Shown: positions 16,856-25,133 of the stretch, one piece after another
Numbering within the stretch: position 1 is the first letter of the stretch
Layout: every line of letters starts with the position of its first letter
Assembly: GCA_946002055.1 (NCBI GenBank)
Contig: CAMFYL010000014.1
Location: 1-41,681 of the forward strand
DNA length: 41,681 bases
Direction of reading: 5' to 3'
Source: an uncultured Roseburia sp.
GTDB lineage: Bacteria > Bacillota > Clostridia > Lachnospirales > Lachnospiraceae
The notes under the pieces: generated by a model
What the model was told of the DNA's origin: nothing
Seen by the model: only the letters and a program-made list of their open reading frames with translations
The model's database searches: none
Program-made: the position numbers and the translations under genes

Positions 16856-17620
16856 ATGAAATCATATGTAAAGAATAATTACCATACACACACTATGCGG
16901 TGCAAGCACGCCGTGGGCGAAGATAAAGAATATGTGGAGGCTGCCATCGCAGCAGGAATCCAAGAACTTGGCTTTTCGGATCACATTCCCATACCTGTGG
17001 ATGATGAGCGTATGAACAGAATTCGTATGTCGCGTGCAGAAGTGGATGATTATATGGACTCTATTTTGTCCTTGAAGCGAGAATATAGGAATGACATATC
17101 CATCAAGGTGGGATTTGAGGGGGAATATTACGCCCCTTTGTTTCATGACCAAATGAAGCTTTTGGAACAATATCCTTATGACTATTTGATTCTGGGACAG
17201 CATTTTCTGGAAGTGGATGGAGAAGGGGGATACACCGGTTGGGAGTCCAAGGATAAGAAATGGATTACCACTTATGTAGACACCTGTGTGGAAGCGCTGG
17301 AAACAGGGGCATACAGCTATCTCTGCCATCCGGATTTGATTCATTTTACAGGAGACGATGCGTATTGGAATATGGAGATGAGAAGACTTTGTCTTTATTG
17401 CAAAGAAAAGAACATTCCTATGGAGTACAATTTGCTGGGTGCCTTAGAAGGCCGTCACTATCCGTCGGAGCGCTTTTTTGCCCTGGCCGGAGAAGTGGGC
17501 AATGAAATTATCATTGGCATTGATGCACACGACCCGAAACAAATCGGAAAAATAGAGCCTTACGAGAAGGCTCTTGACATCATAGAAAAATATCAATTGA
17601 AGGTGATTGACAGGATTTAA
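16856..17620 (+). CDS. hisK: Histidinol-phosphatase, PHP family
   Basis: 254 residues from ATG 16856 (GTGAGG 6 bases upstream). The N-terminal NYHTHTMRCKHA is the PHP metal-binding motif; later FSDHIPI, GFEGEYY, LGQHF, CHPDL and IDAHDP carry the other metal ligands expected of a PHP phosphoesterase. Architecture and length fit HisJ/HisK histidinol-phosphatases, which remove phosphate from histidinol phosphate in histidine synthesis. PHP proteins also include other phosphoesterases, so the substrate is probable rather than certain. No other his gene adjoins it. Its stop overlaps the stop of the convergent gene. Confidence 0.78.
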   Translation: MKSYVKNNYHTHTMRCKHAVGEDKEYVEAAIAAGIQELGFSDHIPIPVDDERMNRIRMSRAEVDDYMDSILSLKREYRNDISIKVGFEGEYYAPLFHDQMKLLEQYPYDYLILGQHFLEVDGEGGYTGWESKDKKWITTYVDTCVEALETGAYSYLCHPDLIHFTGDDAYWNMEMRRLCLYCKEKNIPMEYNLLGALEGRHYPSERFFALAGEVGNEIIIGIDAHDPKQIGKIEPYEKALDIIEKYQLKVIDRI

Positions 17621-17886
17621 ACCTGCTGGGTGTTGATCCAGTCAGTAATATCCTGTAGCCCTTCTTCAGAAAAGGCAGCCAAATAGGTTGTCTTTTTTTT
17701 GTCCGGGGTAGAAGCGTAAGCAAATGGACCGGGCCAAATGGTTGCCTGCAGTTTGGTTTCACTTTCTTCGCTATCCGGGATCGGGCAGGACACCTTTTCA
17801 ATGCGATACCGCTTATTGCCGTCACTACCGGTAAAGGGCGAACTTTTATAAAAATTAAGAGCCAGTAAGGACTTTCTTTCTATCAT
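17617..17886 (-). CDS. Conserved small protein, unknown function
   Basis: 89 residues. GGAG sits 7 bases upstream of the minus-strand ATG. There is no signal peptide or membrane segment. The pattern NFYKSSPFTGSDGNKRYRIE, a central WPGPFAY and a terminal FSEEGLQDITDWIN suggests a compact single domain. I believe relatives occur in other Lachnospiraceae but I cannot name a family. It is convergent with the PHP phosphatase gene and their stop codons overlap. A TATAAT lies upstream on this strand (17926-17921), with only a poor -35. Confidence 0.65.
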   Translation of the reverse strand: MIERKSLLALNFYKSSPFTGSDGNKRYRIEKVSCPIPDSEESETKLQATIWPGPFAYASTPDKKKTTYLAAFSEEGLQDITDWINTQQV

Positions 17887-17944
17887 GATATGCTCCTTTT
17901 TTCTTGAAATTACATTTCATATTATAGTACAAACCGGATAGATA

Positions 17945-17953
17945 TGGTATACT
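17945..17953 (+). promoter_or_regulatory. Possible extended -10 promoter
   Basis: TGGTATACT fits an extended -10 (TGn-TATAmT) about 38 bases before the PI-PLC start; no good -35 is visible. It may drive the PLC-DUF1653-CYTH-DJ-1 unit. Confidence 0.45.
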
Positions 17954-17990
17954 ATTTCTATTATGAAAATGGAAAAGAGGGAGAGATTCC

Positions 17991-18965
17991 ATGAAAAGAT
18001 GTAAGATGCTTTTAGCGCTGGTAATGACACTTTTTATGTTGTTGCCACAGATGAATGTAATGGCGAAAGAAGGGGAGAGTGCAGACTGGATGGCTGGCGT
18101 CAACGGGGACGTAATGCTTAGTGCCATATCCATTCCGGGAACCCATGATACCTGTACCCAATATGTGAGTATGGGGTATATCTTCCAGTGCCAGAATACG
18201 AGTGTTGCACAACAGTTACTGGATGGATACCGCTATTTTGATTTGCGCTTAGTGGTGGACGAGAAGGATGATAAGCCGGCTCTTGTCATTAAACATAATT
18301 TTGCAACCTGTCGCAAGGGCAAATCACCTTTTGCCGACAAGTTATATTTTGAGGATGTGCTTTCCGATGTTTCTGCTTTTTTGGAGAAACACCCGGGTGA
18401 GACGGTGATTCTTTGTATGAAGGCGGAGAACGGTGATGATCCTGTTGCTGACGTGCAGAAGCTTTTGTATCAGCAGATTGACAAAAATGAGAGCCAGTGG
18501 TATTTGCAAAACGCAATTCCAACCTTGGATGAAGTGAGAGGGAAAATGGTGCTGGCCACGCGTTTTGCGGATGCTATGGGTGTGGGCCCGTTGAGAAAGG
18601 GTTTAAACTTTGACTGGAGAGATCAAGGGGATTCCACAGTTGTAGATGAGCCCGCCGCCATCTCCATGATAAATGAGGGCCAAAAGCTTTGGGTGCAGGA
18701 CCGATACAATTACGATACCACAGATAAGGTTGATGCCGTGGTTGAGACCATGGAAAACTGTCAGGCGGCAGATGATGCCTTTTCACTAAATTTCACATCC
18801 ACATCGGGAAGTGGCAAGGTGGGGCATCCCAAGAAATACGCCACCTCCATCAACAAGTTTTTGACAGAATATGATTGGCAGGATGACACATGCTATGGCA
18901 TTATCGTTGTGGACTTTGCAACAGAAAAGCTGGCAAAATGCATCTATGAGACCAATACCAGATAA
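17991..18965 (+). CDS. Secreted PI-PLC X-domain phosphodiesterase
   Basis: 324 residues. An N-terminal signal peptide (hydrophobic 6-20, probable cleavage after VMA at about residue 25, no lipobox) precedes a PI-PLC X-domain barrel. ISIPGTHDT carries the first catalytic His (52) and Asp (53), YFDLRL the Arg (86) and VIKHN the second His (102), as in bacterial phosphatidylinositol phospholipase C. These enzymes cleave phosphatidylinositol or GPI-type lipids, so an extracellular target is likely; the actual substrate is not evident. GAGGGAGAG precedes the ATG. The downstream genes follow closely and are probably co-transcribed. Confidence 0.88.
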   Translation: MKRCKMLLALVMTLFMLLPQMNVMAKEGESADWMAGVNGDVMLSAISIPGTHDTCTQYVSMGYIFQCQNTSVAQQLLDGYRYFDLRLVVDEKDDKPALVIKHNFATCRKGKSPFADKLYFEDVLSDVSAFLEKHPGETVILCMKAENGDDPVADVQKLLYQQIDKNESQWYLQNAIPTLDEVRGKMVLATRFADAMGVGPLRKGLNFDWRDQGDSTVVDEPAAISMINEGQKLWVQDRYNYDTTDKVDAVVETMENCQAADDAFSLNFTSTSGSGKVGHPKKYATSINKFLTEYDWQDDTCYGIIVVDFATEKLAKCIYETNTR

Positions 18966-18981
18966 GAAAGAGGAAAGAAAT

Positions 18982-19557
18982 ATGCCACAATCAAAACCTA
19001 TGCCGGGAGAAATTTACCGACACTTTAAGAACAAAACATATCAGATTATAGCGGTGGCTACACACTCTGAGACAAGAGAGCCATACGTTGTATATCAGGC
19101 GTTGTATGGTGATTACATGACCTACATTCGTCCTTATGATATGTTCATCAGTCTCGTTGATAAGGTGAAATATCCTGATGTAGAGCAGGAATATCGCTTT
19201 GAGTATGTGGGCAATCATAATGTGACAGAGGCACAGCTTCATGCTGGAGCAGTAAGTTCTAAGGCAGAGTCCGGGAAATGTGATTTCACGCCGGTAAGTG
19301 CAACCAAGGAATTGGAAGAACCGGAATACATCCAGGGTGTGGACCCGAGATTTATTACCTTCTTAGATGCAGATTCCTTCTGTGATAAATACGAGATTGT
19401 AGTGGAGATGGAAGACAGCTTGGATGATCATCTGGTAAATCAAATGGCGGCATCCATAGATGTGATTATCGAAGACGGTCCACTGGAGGATCGCGTTATG
19501 GAACTGAAAAAATGTATCCGCACCAGAGCGAGATTTGAAGCGGGACGCATTCGTTAG
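18982..19557 (+). CDS. DUF1653 protein with C-terminal extension
   Basis: 191 residues from ATG 18982 (GAGGAAAG upstream; a longer frame back to 18871 overlaps the PI-PLC gene and lacks a ribosome site). Residues 5-65 match DUF1653 (PGEIYRHFKNKTYQIIAVA, YVVYQALYGD, FISLVDKVKYP), a small beta-barrel found alone in many bacteria. The remaining 120 residues, including ITFLDADSFCDKYEIVVEM, are not recognised and end in a Lys/Arg-rich helix. It is cytosolic with unknown function. It sits 16 bases after the PI-PLC gene and 12 before the CYTH gene. Confidence 0.75.
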   Translation: MPQSKPMPGEIYRHFKNKTYQIIAVATHSETREPYVVYQALYGDYMTYIRPYDMFISLVDKVKYPDVEQEYRFEYVGNHNVTEAQLHAGAVSSKAESGKCDFTPVSATKELEEPEYIQGVDPRFITFLDADSFCDKYEIVVEMEDSLDDHLVNQMAASIDVIIEDGPLEDRVMELKKCIRTRARFEAGRIR

Positions 19558-19569
19558 GGAGTATGGGGT

Positions 19570-20025
19570 ATGGAAATCGAAAGAAAATTTTTGGTCAACC
19601 GGATGCCGGAGGATTTAAAGAGCTATCCCCACAGCGAGATTGAGCAGGCCTATTTAAATGCAGAGCCAGTGCTTCGCATTCGCAAAAAGGATCATGACTA
19701 CATTTTGACTTATAAGTCCAAGGGGATGATGGTTCGTGTGGAAGAGGAGATGCCTTTGACAGAGGAAGCATATTTGCATTTGCTGAATAAGGCGGATGGT
19801 CGGGTGATTACAAAGACAAGGTATTTTCTTCCTTATGAGAAGCATACCATTGAACTTGACGTGTTCTATGGGGATATGAAGCCGCTAGTCATGGCTGAGG
19901 TGGAGTTTGACACGGAGGAAGAAGCCAATGCCTTCCTTCCGCCACAGTGGTTTGGCAGAGAGGTTACCTTTGAAAAGAAATACCATAATGTGAATATGGC
20001 ATTGGGAGGATATGATTATGAGTAA
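19570..20025 (+). CDS. CYTH-domain triphosphate tunnel enzyme
   Basis: 151 residues, a single CYTH domain. The signature EIERKF at the N-terminus, LRIRKK, YILTYKSKG, ELDVFYG and AEVEFDTEEEA supply the charged residues that line the tunnel and bind triphosphate and metal. Bacterial members are mostly inorganic triphosphatases or have unknown substrates. The tail EVTFEKKYHNVNMAL is typical of the short bacterial form. The gene overlaps the next start by 8 bases, implying translational coupling to the DJ-1 protein. Confidence 0.88.
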   Translation: MEIERKFLVNRMPEDLKSYPHSEIEQAYLNAEPVLRIRKKDHDYILTYKSKGMMVRVEEEMPLTEEAYLHLLNKADGRVITKTRYFLPYEKHTIELDVFYGDMKPLVMAEVEFDTEEEANAFLPPQWFGREVTFEKKYHNVNMALGGYDYE

Positions 20026-20578
20026 AATTGCAATTTTTATGGCAAATGGTTGTGAGGAGATAGAAGGACTTACGGTTGTTGACATCCTAAGAAGAGCCAA
20101 CCAGGAGATTACTATGGTGTCCATTACAGAGGATAGGATGGTCACCAGTTCTCACGGGGTGACTTTTCAGACAGATGCATGCATAGATGAGGTGGATTTT
20201 TCGTCTTATGATGGTGTGGTTTTGCCGGGTGGACTTCCGGGAACCAACCATTTGGGAGATTGTCCTAAGGTGGTGGAAACTATCAAAGCATTTCACCAAC
20301 AGGGAAAGCTGGTGGGGGCAATTTGTGCTGCACCCAGCGTGTTAGGAAAGAATGGATTGTTAGAGGGCAAGAACGGAACTTCTTATCCGGGATATGAGGA
20401 TGAAATGCCGGGATGTACGTATTTACAGCAGTCCGTTGTCCGTGATGGAAATATTATTACCAGCCGGGGAATGGGAACATCCATTGATTTTGCGCTTGAG
20501 ATTGTTTCCTATTTTTCTGGCAAGGAAACGGCAGCTGCTTTGGCAGATAAGATTATTTACAATAATTACCTCAAATAA
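20018..20578 (+). CDS. DJ-1/PfpI family protein
   Basis: 186 residues. ATG 20018 is preferred since GGGAGG lies 9 bases upstream; ATG 20012 is only 3 bases from it. The fold is marked by MANGCEEIEG near the start and AICAAPSVL, whose Cys is the DJ-1 nucleophile; the conserved Glu is in CEEIE. VVLPGG and the GTSYPGYE block support the DJ-1 subgroup. Proposed activities for such proteins (deglycase, redox sensor, protease or chaperone) are debated, so function stays open. The sigma-G-like promoter of the next gene overlaps the stop codon. Confidence 0.88.
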   Translation: MSKIAIFMANGCEEIEGLTVVDILRRANQEITMVSITEDRMVTSSHGVTFQTDACIDEVDFSSYDGVVLPGGLPGTNHLGDCPKVVETIKAFHQQGKLVGAICAAPSVLGKNGLLEGKNGTSYPGYEDEMPGCTYLQQSVVRDGNIITSRGMGTSIDFALEIVSYFSGKETAAALADKIIYNNYLK

Positions 20579-20601
20579 TTTTTTTACAAAAGTTCATACT
20601 A
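20572..20601 (+). promoter_or_regulatory. Sigma-G-like forespore promoter
   Basis: CAAATA (20572-20577), a 17-base spacer and CATACTA (20595-20601) resemble the forespore sigma-G promoter (about gmATR ... CATACTA). The -35 overlaps the stop codon of the DJ-1 gene. The gene it precedes is a classic sigma-G target in Bacillus and Clostridium. Confidence 0.7.
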
Positions 20602-20661
20602 CCATTAGATACATCTTCTGACGAGAGGATGATCTTAATATAAATAGTGGAGGTAATGGAC

Positions 20662-20874
20662 ATGAGTGGTTCTTCAAACAGCAATGGTGGAAGAATGGCT
20701 GTTCCTGAGGCTAAGGATGCTATGAACCGTTTCAAGCAGGAGGTTGCCAGCGAGATTGGTGTTCCTTTGAAGGAAGGTTACAACGGTGACTTAACATCAA
20801 AGCAGGCTGGTTCCATCGGTGGTGAAATGGTCAAGAAGATGATCATGAAGCAGGAACAGGAAATGAGCAAATAA
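20662..20874 (+). CDS. Small acid-soluble spore protein, alpha/beta type
   Basis: 70 residues from ATG 20662 (TGGAGGT 7 bases upstream; ATG 20656 and GTG 20647 are too close to or upstream of that site). EAKDAMNRFKQEVASEIGVP and then TSKQAGSIGGEMVKKMI are the two conserved helices of alpha/beta SASPs, which coat spore DNA and protect it from UV. SEIG is the expected cleavage site for the germination protease GPR. It implies that the organism forms endospores or descends from one that did. Its own promoter and terminator make it a single-gene unit. Confidence 0.95.
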   Translation: MSGSSNSNGGRMAVPEAKDAMNRFKQEVASEIGVPLKEGYNGDLTSKQAGSIGGEMVKKMIMKQEQEMSK

Positions 20875-20894
20875 CATTCGGTAATTGAAGTAAG

Positions 20895-20937
20895 GTGGCC
20901 TTGAGAAAGTATCTATATTTCTCAGGGCCGCTTTTTT
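20895..20937 (+). terminator. Intrinsic terminator after SASP gene
   Basis: A 14-bp stem (GTGGCCTTGAGAAA with TTTCTCAGGGCCGC, two G-T wobbles, 9-base loop) is followed by six T. Confidence 0.9.
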
Positions 20938-20957
20938 GTGGAAAAGGTTTTTCAATG

Positions 20958-20986
20958 TTGATATTTAAAAGTCTCTATGCTATAAT
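20958..20986 (+). promoter_or_regulatory. Sigma-A promoter for tig operon
   Basis: TTGATA (20958-20963), a 17-base spacer and TATAAT (20981-20986). Transcription would begin near 20993, leaving a leader of about 95 bases before tig. No CIRCE or CtsR-type repeat was noticed around it. Confidence 0.8.
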
Positions 20987-21002
20987 GCTTTAATGACTGC
21001 AC

Positions 21003-21041
21003 AAGGGCCAATGCCCTTTTTATAATAGATTTTCTATTATA
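21003..21041 (+). promoter_or_regulatory. Two adjacent hairpins in the tig leader
   Basis: AAGGGC-CAAT-GCCCTT (21003-21018) followed by three T looks like a small terminator stem. Directly behind it TATAATAG-ATTTT-CTATTATA (21021-21041) forms an 8-bp AT-rich hairpin. They lie between promoter and ribosome site and could attenuate transcription or stabilise the leader. This is inferred from base-pairing only. Confidence 0.5.
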
Positions 21042-21088
21042 GAAGTGATTAGTACATGAGTTACATATTTAAGGAGGAAATGAATTAA

Positions 21089-22552
21089 ATGAGTGTACAA
21101 GTTGAAACTTTAGAAAAGAACATGGCAAAGCTTACCGTTGAGGTTGGTGCTGACAGATTAGACAAGGCATTGGATGCCGCTTACAATAAGCAGAAGAAGA
21201 ACATTTCTGTTCCCGGATTCCGTAAGGGCAAGGTTCCTAGAGCAATGGTTGAGAAGATGTATGGCGTAGAAGTATTCTATGAGGATGCTGCTAATATCTT
21301 ATTACAGGAGACATATCCGGAAGCATACGATGAGTCTGGTTTGGATATCGTTTCACAGCCAAGCATTGAGATTGTACAGTTAGAGAAGGGCAAAGCTTTC
21401 ATCTACACAGCAGAGGTTGCTGTTAAGCCTGAAGTTACACTTGGTAAGTATAAGGGTGTAACAGTTACAAAGATTGATACTACTGTTACAGACGAAGAAG
21501 TTGATGCCGAAATCGAGAGACAGAGAAACAACAACGCAAGAACTGTTAGCGTTGAGCGTCCGGTAGAGATGGGCGATACTGCAGTTATCGATTTTGAGGG
21601 ATTTGTTGATGGTGTAGCATTTGACGGCGGTAAGGGAGAAGATTTCGACTTAGAGATTGGTTCTCACTCTTTCATCGACACCTTCGAGGATCAACTGGTT
21701 GGTAAGTCTATCGGCGAGGATGTAGAGGTTAACGTTACATTCCCAGAAGAGTACCATGCAGATGAGTTGGCTGGTAAGCCTGCAACATTTAAGGTACAGA
21801 TTAAGGAAATCAAGGCAAAAGAATTGCCAGAGTTAGATGATGAGTTTGCACAGGATGTATCAGAGTGTGATACACTTGCAGCTTATAAGGAAGAAGTGAA
21901 AAAGAACTTAACAGACCGCAAGGAAGCCGATGCTCGTCGCACAAAGGAAGACGAAGCAATTGAGAAAATCGTAGCTGATGCTAAGATGGATATTCCAGAG
22001 GCTATGATTGAGAATCAAGTGAACAGCATGATCAATGATTTTTCTAACAACATGATGCAGCAGGGTCTTTCTATGGAGCAGTATATGCAGTTCACAGGTA
22101 TGACCATCGATAAGTTTAAGGAGCAGGTTCGCCCGGATGCAATCAAGAGAATCCAGTCTTCTTTGGTTCTTGAGCAGATTGCCAAGGATGAGAACATCGA
22201 AGTATCTGATGCAGAAGTAGATGCAGAAATCGAGAAGATGGCAGCTTCTTATGGTATGGAAGTAGACAAGATCAAGGAGTTCATTCAGGACGCCGAGAAG
22301 GAGTCTATGAAGAAGGATATTGCTGTTCAGAAGGCAGTAGAGCTTGTTATGGAAAATATTAAGGAGAGAGCTAAGGCTGCAAAGAAGACAACAGCGAAGA
22401 AGGCTGAGGACGAGGAGAAGGCTCCTGCAAAGAAGACAGCTGCAAAGAAGACAACAACTAAGAAAGCTGAGGATGAGGAGAAGGCTCCTGCAAAGAAGAC
22501 AACAGCGAAGAAGACAACAACTAAGAAGACAACAAAGAAGGACGAAGAGTAA
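21089..22552 (+). CDS. tig: Trigger factor with Lys-rich repeat tail
   Basis: Ribosome-associated chaperone and peptidyl-prolyl isomerase, 487 residues against the usual 425-435. The N-terminal ribosome-binding domain has the signature GFRKGKVPRAMVEKMYG; the FKBP-type isomerase domain (about 150-245) contains DTAVIDFEGFVDG; the helical chaperone domain runs to about residue 425. Beyond it is an extra tail of about 60 residues made of Lys, Ala, Thr and Glu, including a 21-residue unit repeated in tandem. AAGGAGG precedes ATG 21089. It leads tig-clpP-clpX-engB, an arrangement long known in Firmicutes. Confidence 0.96.
   Translation: MSVQVETLEKNMAKLTVEVGADRLDKALDAAYNKQKKNISVPGFRKGKVPRAMVEKMYGVEVFYEDAANILLQETYPEAYDESGLDIVSQPSIEIVQLEKGKAFIYTAEVAVKPEVTLGKYKGVTVTKIDTTVTDEEVDAEIERQRNNNARTVSVERPVEMGDTAVIDFEGFVDGVAFDGGKGEDFDLEIGSHSFIDTFEDQLVGKSIGEDVEVNVTFPEEYHADELAGKPATFKVQIKEIKAKELPELDDEFAQDVSECDTLAAYKEEVKKNLTDRKEADARRTKEDEAIEKIVADAKMDIPEAMIENQVNSMINDFSNNMMQQGLSMEQYMQFTGMTIDKFKEQVRPDAIKRIQSSLVLEQIAKDENIEVSDAEVDAEIEKMAASYGMEVDKIKEFIQDAEKESMKKDIAVQKAVELVMENIKERAKAAKKTTAKKAEDEEKAPAKKTAAKKTTTKKAEDEEKAPAKKTTAKKTTTKKTTKKDEE
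22400..22525 (+). repeat. Tandem 63-bp repeat in the tig tail
   Basis: Two in-frame copies (22400-22462 and 22463-22525) encode KAEDEEKAPAKKT followed by xAKKTTTK, where x is Ala then Thr. Flanking sequence (AAKKTTAKK before, KTTKKDEE after) is built from the same words, so the repeat probably arose by slippage or unequal exchange. Confidence 0.9.
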
Positions 22553-22587
22553 TTCAAGCTTTCGACGTGAAATGGAGGTTATAGCAT

Positions 22588-23172
22588 ATGGCGACAATAC
22601 CTTATGTCATTGAACAAAACAGTCGAGGAGAGCGTTCCTACGATATCTATTCCAGATTGTTAAAGGATCGTATTATTTTCCTGGGAGAAGAAGTGAACGA
22701 AACAACAGCAAGCCTTGTTGTGGCACAGCTTTTGTTTTTAGAGTCAGAGGACCCAAGCAAGGACATTCACCTTTACATTAATTCACCAGGTGGAATGGTC
22801 ACTGCCGGTATGGCCATCTATGACACCATGCAGTATATCAAGTGTGACGTTTCTACCATTTGTATTGGTATGGCAGCTAGTATGGGTGCATTTTTGCTGG
22901 CAGGTGGTGCCAAGGGCAAGAGATTTGCACTTCCAAATGCTGAGGTGATGATTCACCAGCCATCCGGTGGAGCAAAGGGACAGGCCACAGAGATTCAGAT
23001 TGCGGCTGAGAACATTTTAAAGACGAAGAAAAAGTTGAATCAGATGTTGGCTGACAATACCGGAAAGCCAGTGGAACAGGTGGCAATTGATACTGAGAGA
23101 GATTACTATATGAGTGCGGAAGAGGCATTGGAGTACGGTTTGATTGACGGTATCATTACCAAGAAAGATTGA
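22588..23172 (+). CDS. clpP: ClpP protease proteolytic subunit
   Basis: 194 residues, standard length. The serine-protease triad is visible: Ser98 in GMAASMGA, His123 in MIHQPSGG and Asp172 in ERDYYM. The N-terminus ([20 protein letters not shown]) is of the usual processed kind. It forms a tetradecameric barrel that degrades substrates delivered by ClpX. GGAGG lies about 11 bases upstream. It lies 35 bases behind tig and 72 bases before clpX; a strong hairpin without a T-run occupies the latter gap. Confidence 0.97.
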   Translation: MATIPYVIEQNSRGERSYDIYSRLLKDRIIFLGEEVNETTASLVVAQLLFLESEDPSKDIHLYINSPGGMVTAGMAIYDTMQYIKCDVSTICIGMAASMGAFLLAGGAKGKRFALPNAEVMIHQPSGGAKGQATEIQIAAENILKTKKKLNQMLADNTGKPVEQVAIDTERDYYMSAEEALEYGLIDGIITKKD

Positions 23173-23180
23173 TGATTTTC

Positions 23181-23208
23181 GAGGGTACCCCAAACTTGGG
23201 ATACCCTC
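23181..23208 (+). other. Intercistronic hairpin between clpP and clpX
   Basis: GAGGGTA-C-CCCA and TGGG-A-TACCCTC pair with one C/A mismatch and a 4-base loop. No T-run follows, so it is unlikely to be a full terminator; it could protect the clpP end, be a processing site or reduce readthrough into clpX. Confidence 0.6.
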
Positions 23209-23244
23209 AAAGTGTTATTATCCTATAGAAATGAGAGAAGTAAA

Positions 23245-24525
23245 ATGGCAGGAAGAAATAGTGAAGATAAAGTGAGATGCTCTTTTTGCGGGAAATCCCA
23301 GCAGCAGGTTCGCAAGCTGATTGCAGGACCAAACGGAGCTTATATCTGCGACGAATGTATTGACATCTGTGCAGAGATTATTGAAGAAGAGCTGATGGGA
23401 GCACCGGGTGAGGATGATCACAAGAATTTAGATATTAATCTTTTGACACCACGTGAGATGAAAGAATTTTTGGATGACTATGTGATTGGTCAGGAGGAGG
23501 CAAAGAAGGTTCTTTCTGTGGCAGTATACAACCACTACAAGCGAATTACTTCTGAGGAAGAAGTGGATGTAGAATTGCAGAAGAGCAATGTGTTAATGCT
23601 TGGACCTACAGGTAGCGGAAAGACATTGCTTGCACAGACCTTGGCCAGAGTTTTGGGTGTGCCATTTGCCATTGCAGATGCTACTACTCTAACAGAGGCA
23701 GGATACGTAGGTGAGGATGTGGAGAATATCCTCTTAAAGCTAATTCAGGCAGCAGATTATGATATTCAGGCTGCGGAGATGGGTATCGTATACATTGATG
23801 AGATTGATAAGATTACCAAGAAGTCTGAAAATGTATCCATCACCCGTGATGTATCCGGTGAAGGAGTGCAACAGGCGCTTCTCAAGATTATTGAGGGGAC
23901 AGTTGCTTCTGTTCCGCCCCAAGGGGGAAGAAAGCATCCACAGCAGGAAACGATTCAGATTAACACCAGAAACATTCTCTTTATTTGCGGTGGCGCATTT
24001 GAGGGTATTGATAAAATAATTTCTGCAAGACTGGATAACAAGTCCATTGGTTTCGGCGCAGATATTAAGGACAAGAATCAAGAGGATCTGACTGCGCTTT
24101 TGCGTCAGGCATTGCCACAGGACTTCATCAAGTATGGCTTGATTCCGGAGTTTATCGGTCGTGTGCCAATCAACGTTTCCTTGGAGGAGCTTGACGAGGA
24201 TGCAATGGTTCGCATCTTAACAGAGCCTAAGAATAGCTTGGTGAAGCAGTATAAGGCACTCTTCCAGCTTGACGGTGTGAAATTAGACTTTGACAAAGAG
24301 GCTCTGATAGAGATTGCCAAGAAATCTATCGAGAGAAAGACAGGTGCCAGAGGTCTTCGTGCCATTATGGAAAATGTTATGATGGATTACATGTATGAAG
24401 TGCCATCAGATGAGAACATCAAGAATGTGAAAATCACAAAGGACATTGTAGATGAGAACTTAGTTCTTATAGAAAAAGACAACAAGGTGGAAAGTATTTC
24501 CAAAAAACAGGAGAAAAGTGCGTAA
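23245..24525 (+). CDS. clpX: ClpX, ATP-binding unfoldase of ClpXP
   Basis: 426 residues from ATG 23245 (GAGAGAAG upstream; a GTG at 23212 would extend it into the spacer). An N-terminal C4 zinc domain (CSFC at 12-15, CDEC at 35-38) is followed by the AAA+ core with Walker A GPTGSGKT (about 120-127), Walker [11 protein letters not shown], the pore loop GYVG, the ClpP-docking IGFG loop and the sensor-2 region [11 protein letters not shown]. It unfolds substrates and feeds them to ClpP. The stop overlaps the engB start by one base (TAATG). Confidence 0.97.
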   Translation: MAGRNSEDKVRCSFCGKSQQQVRKLIAGPNGAYICDECIDICAEIIEEELMGAPGEDDHKNLDINLLTPREMKEFLDDYVIGQEEAKKVLSVAVYNHYKRITSEEEVDVELQKSNVLMLGPTGSGKTLLAQTLARVLGVPFAIADATTLTEAGYVGEDVENILLKLIQAADYDIQAAEMGIVYIDEIDKITKKSENVSITRDVSGEGVQQALLKIIEGTVASVPPQGGRKHPQQETIQINTRNILFICGGAFEGIDKIISARLDNKSIGFGADIKDKNQEDLTALLRQALPQDFIKYGLIPEFIGRVPINVSLEELDEDAMVRILTEPKNSLVKQYKALFQLDGVKLDFDKEALIEIAKKSIERKTGARGLRAIMENVMMDYMYEVPSDENIKNVKITKDIVDENLVLIEKDNKVESISKKQEKSA

Positions 24526-25133
24526 TGGTTATCAAGAACGTGGAGCTTGAGACGGTCTGTGGTATAACAAGTGCCTTGCCTGACAATCAGCTGCCGGAGG
24601 TGGCTTTTGCCGGTAAGTCCAACGTAGGCAAGTCATCGCTGATTAACGCACTGATGAACCGTAAGTCCTTGGCAAGAACATCGGCTCAGCCGGGAAAGAC
24701 CCAGACCATTAACTTTTACAATATTAACAAAGAAATCTATCTGGTGGACTTGCCCGGGTATGGTTATGCAAAGGCCAGCGAGAAGGAGCGTGAGGCTTGG
24801 GGTGTCATGATTGAGAACTATCTCAACTCTTCAGAGAAGCTTCGGGCGGTTTTTTTGCTGGTAGATATCAGACATAAACCATCCGCCAACGACAAGCAGA
24901 TGTTTGAGTGGATGGAATATGTGGGGTACGACCCCATTGTCATTGCAACTAAGATGGACAAGATTAAGAGAAGCCAGATTGATAAACATATCAAGATGGT
25001 GAGAGAGGGACTTGGTGCTGACAAAGAGACCATTATTGTTCCATTTTCTGCGGAGACAAAGCAGGGAAGAGAGATGATATGGGATTTTATGGATCAGGTC
25101 ATTGAGAATGAGCAGGACTATGAAGAAGAATAA
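24525..25133 (+). CDS. engB: Ribosome-assembly GTPase EngB/YsxC
   Basis: 202 residues, a single G domain. G1 AGKSNVGKSS, G2 region TSAQPGKTQTINFY, G3 DLPGYGYA, G4 ATKMDK and G5 PFSAETKQG are all intact. EngB helps assemble the large ribosomal subunit and is usually essential. Its start overlaps the clpX stop, and the next gene (metal-binding protein) starts inside its 3' end. In several Firmicutes lon lies between clpX and this gene; it is not here. Confidence 0.96.
   Translation: MVIKNVELETVCGITSALPDNQLPEVAFAGKSNVGKSSLINALMNRKSLARTSAQPGKTQTINFYNINKEIYLVDLPGYGYAKASEKEREAWGVMIENYLNSSEKLRAVFLLVDIRHKPSANDKQMFEWMEYVGYDPIVIATKMDKIKRSQIDKHIKMVREGLGADKETIIVPFSAETKQGREMIWDFMDQVIENEQDYEEE

Noticed and set aside
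21908-22597. Leu/Cys-rich minus-strand frame of 229 residues under the tig tail
   Set aside because: Antisense of Lys-rich codons; low complexity, no ribosome site and fully inside tig.
22344-22613. Arg/Gln-rich open frame across the tig tail
   Set aside because: It is the +1 frame of the Lys codon repeats and overlaps tig and clpP; composition is explained by the repeat.
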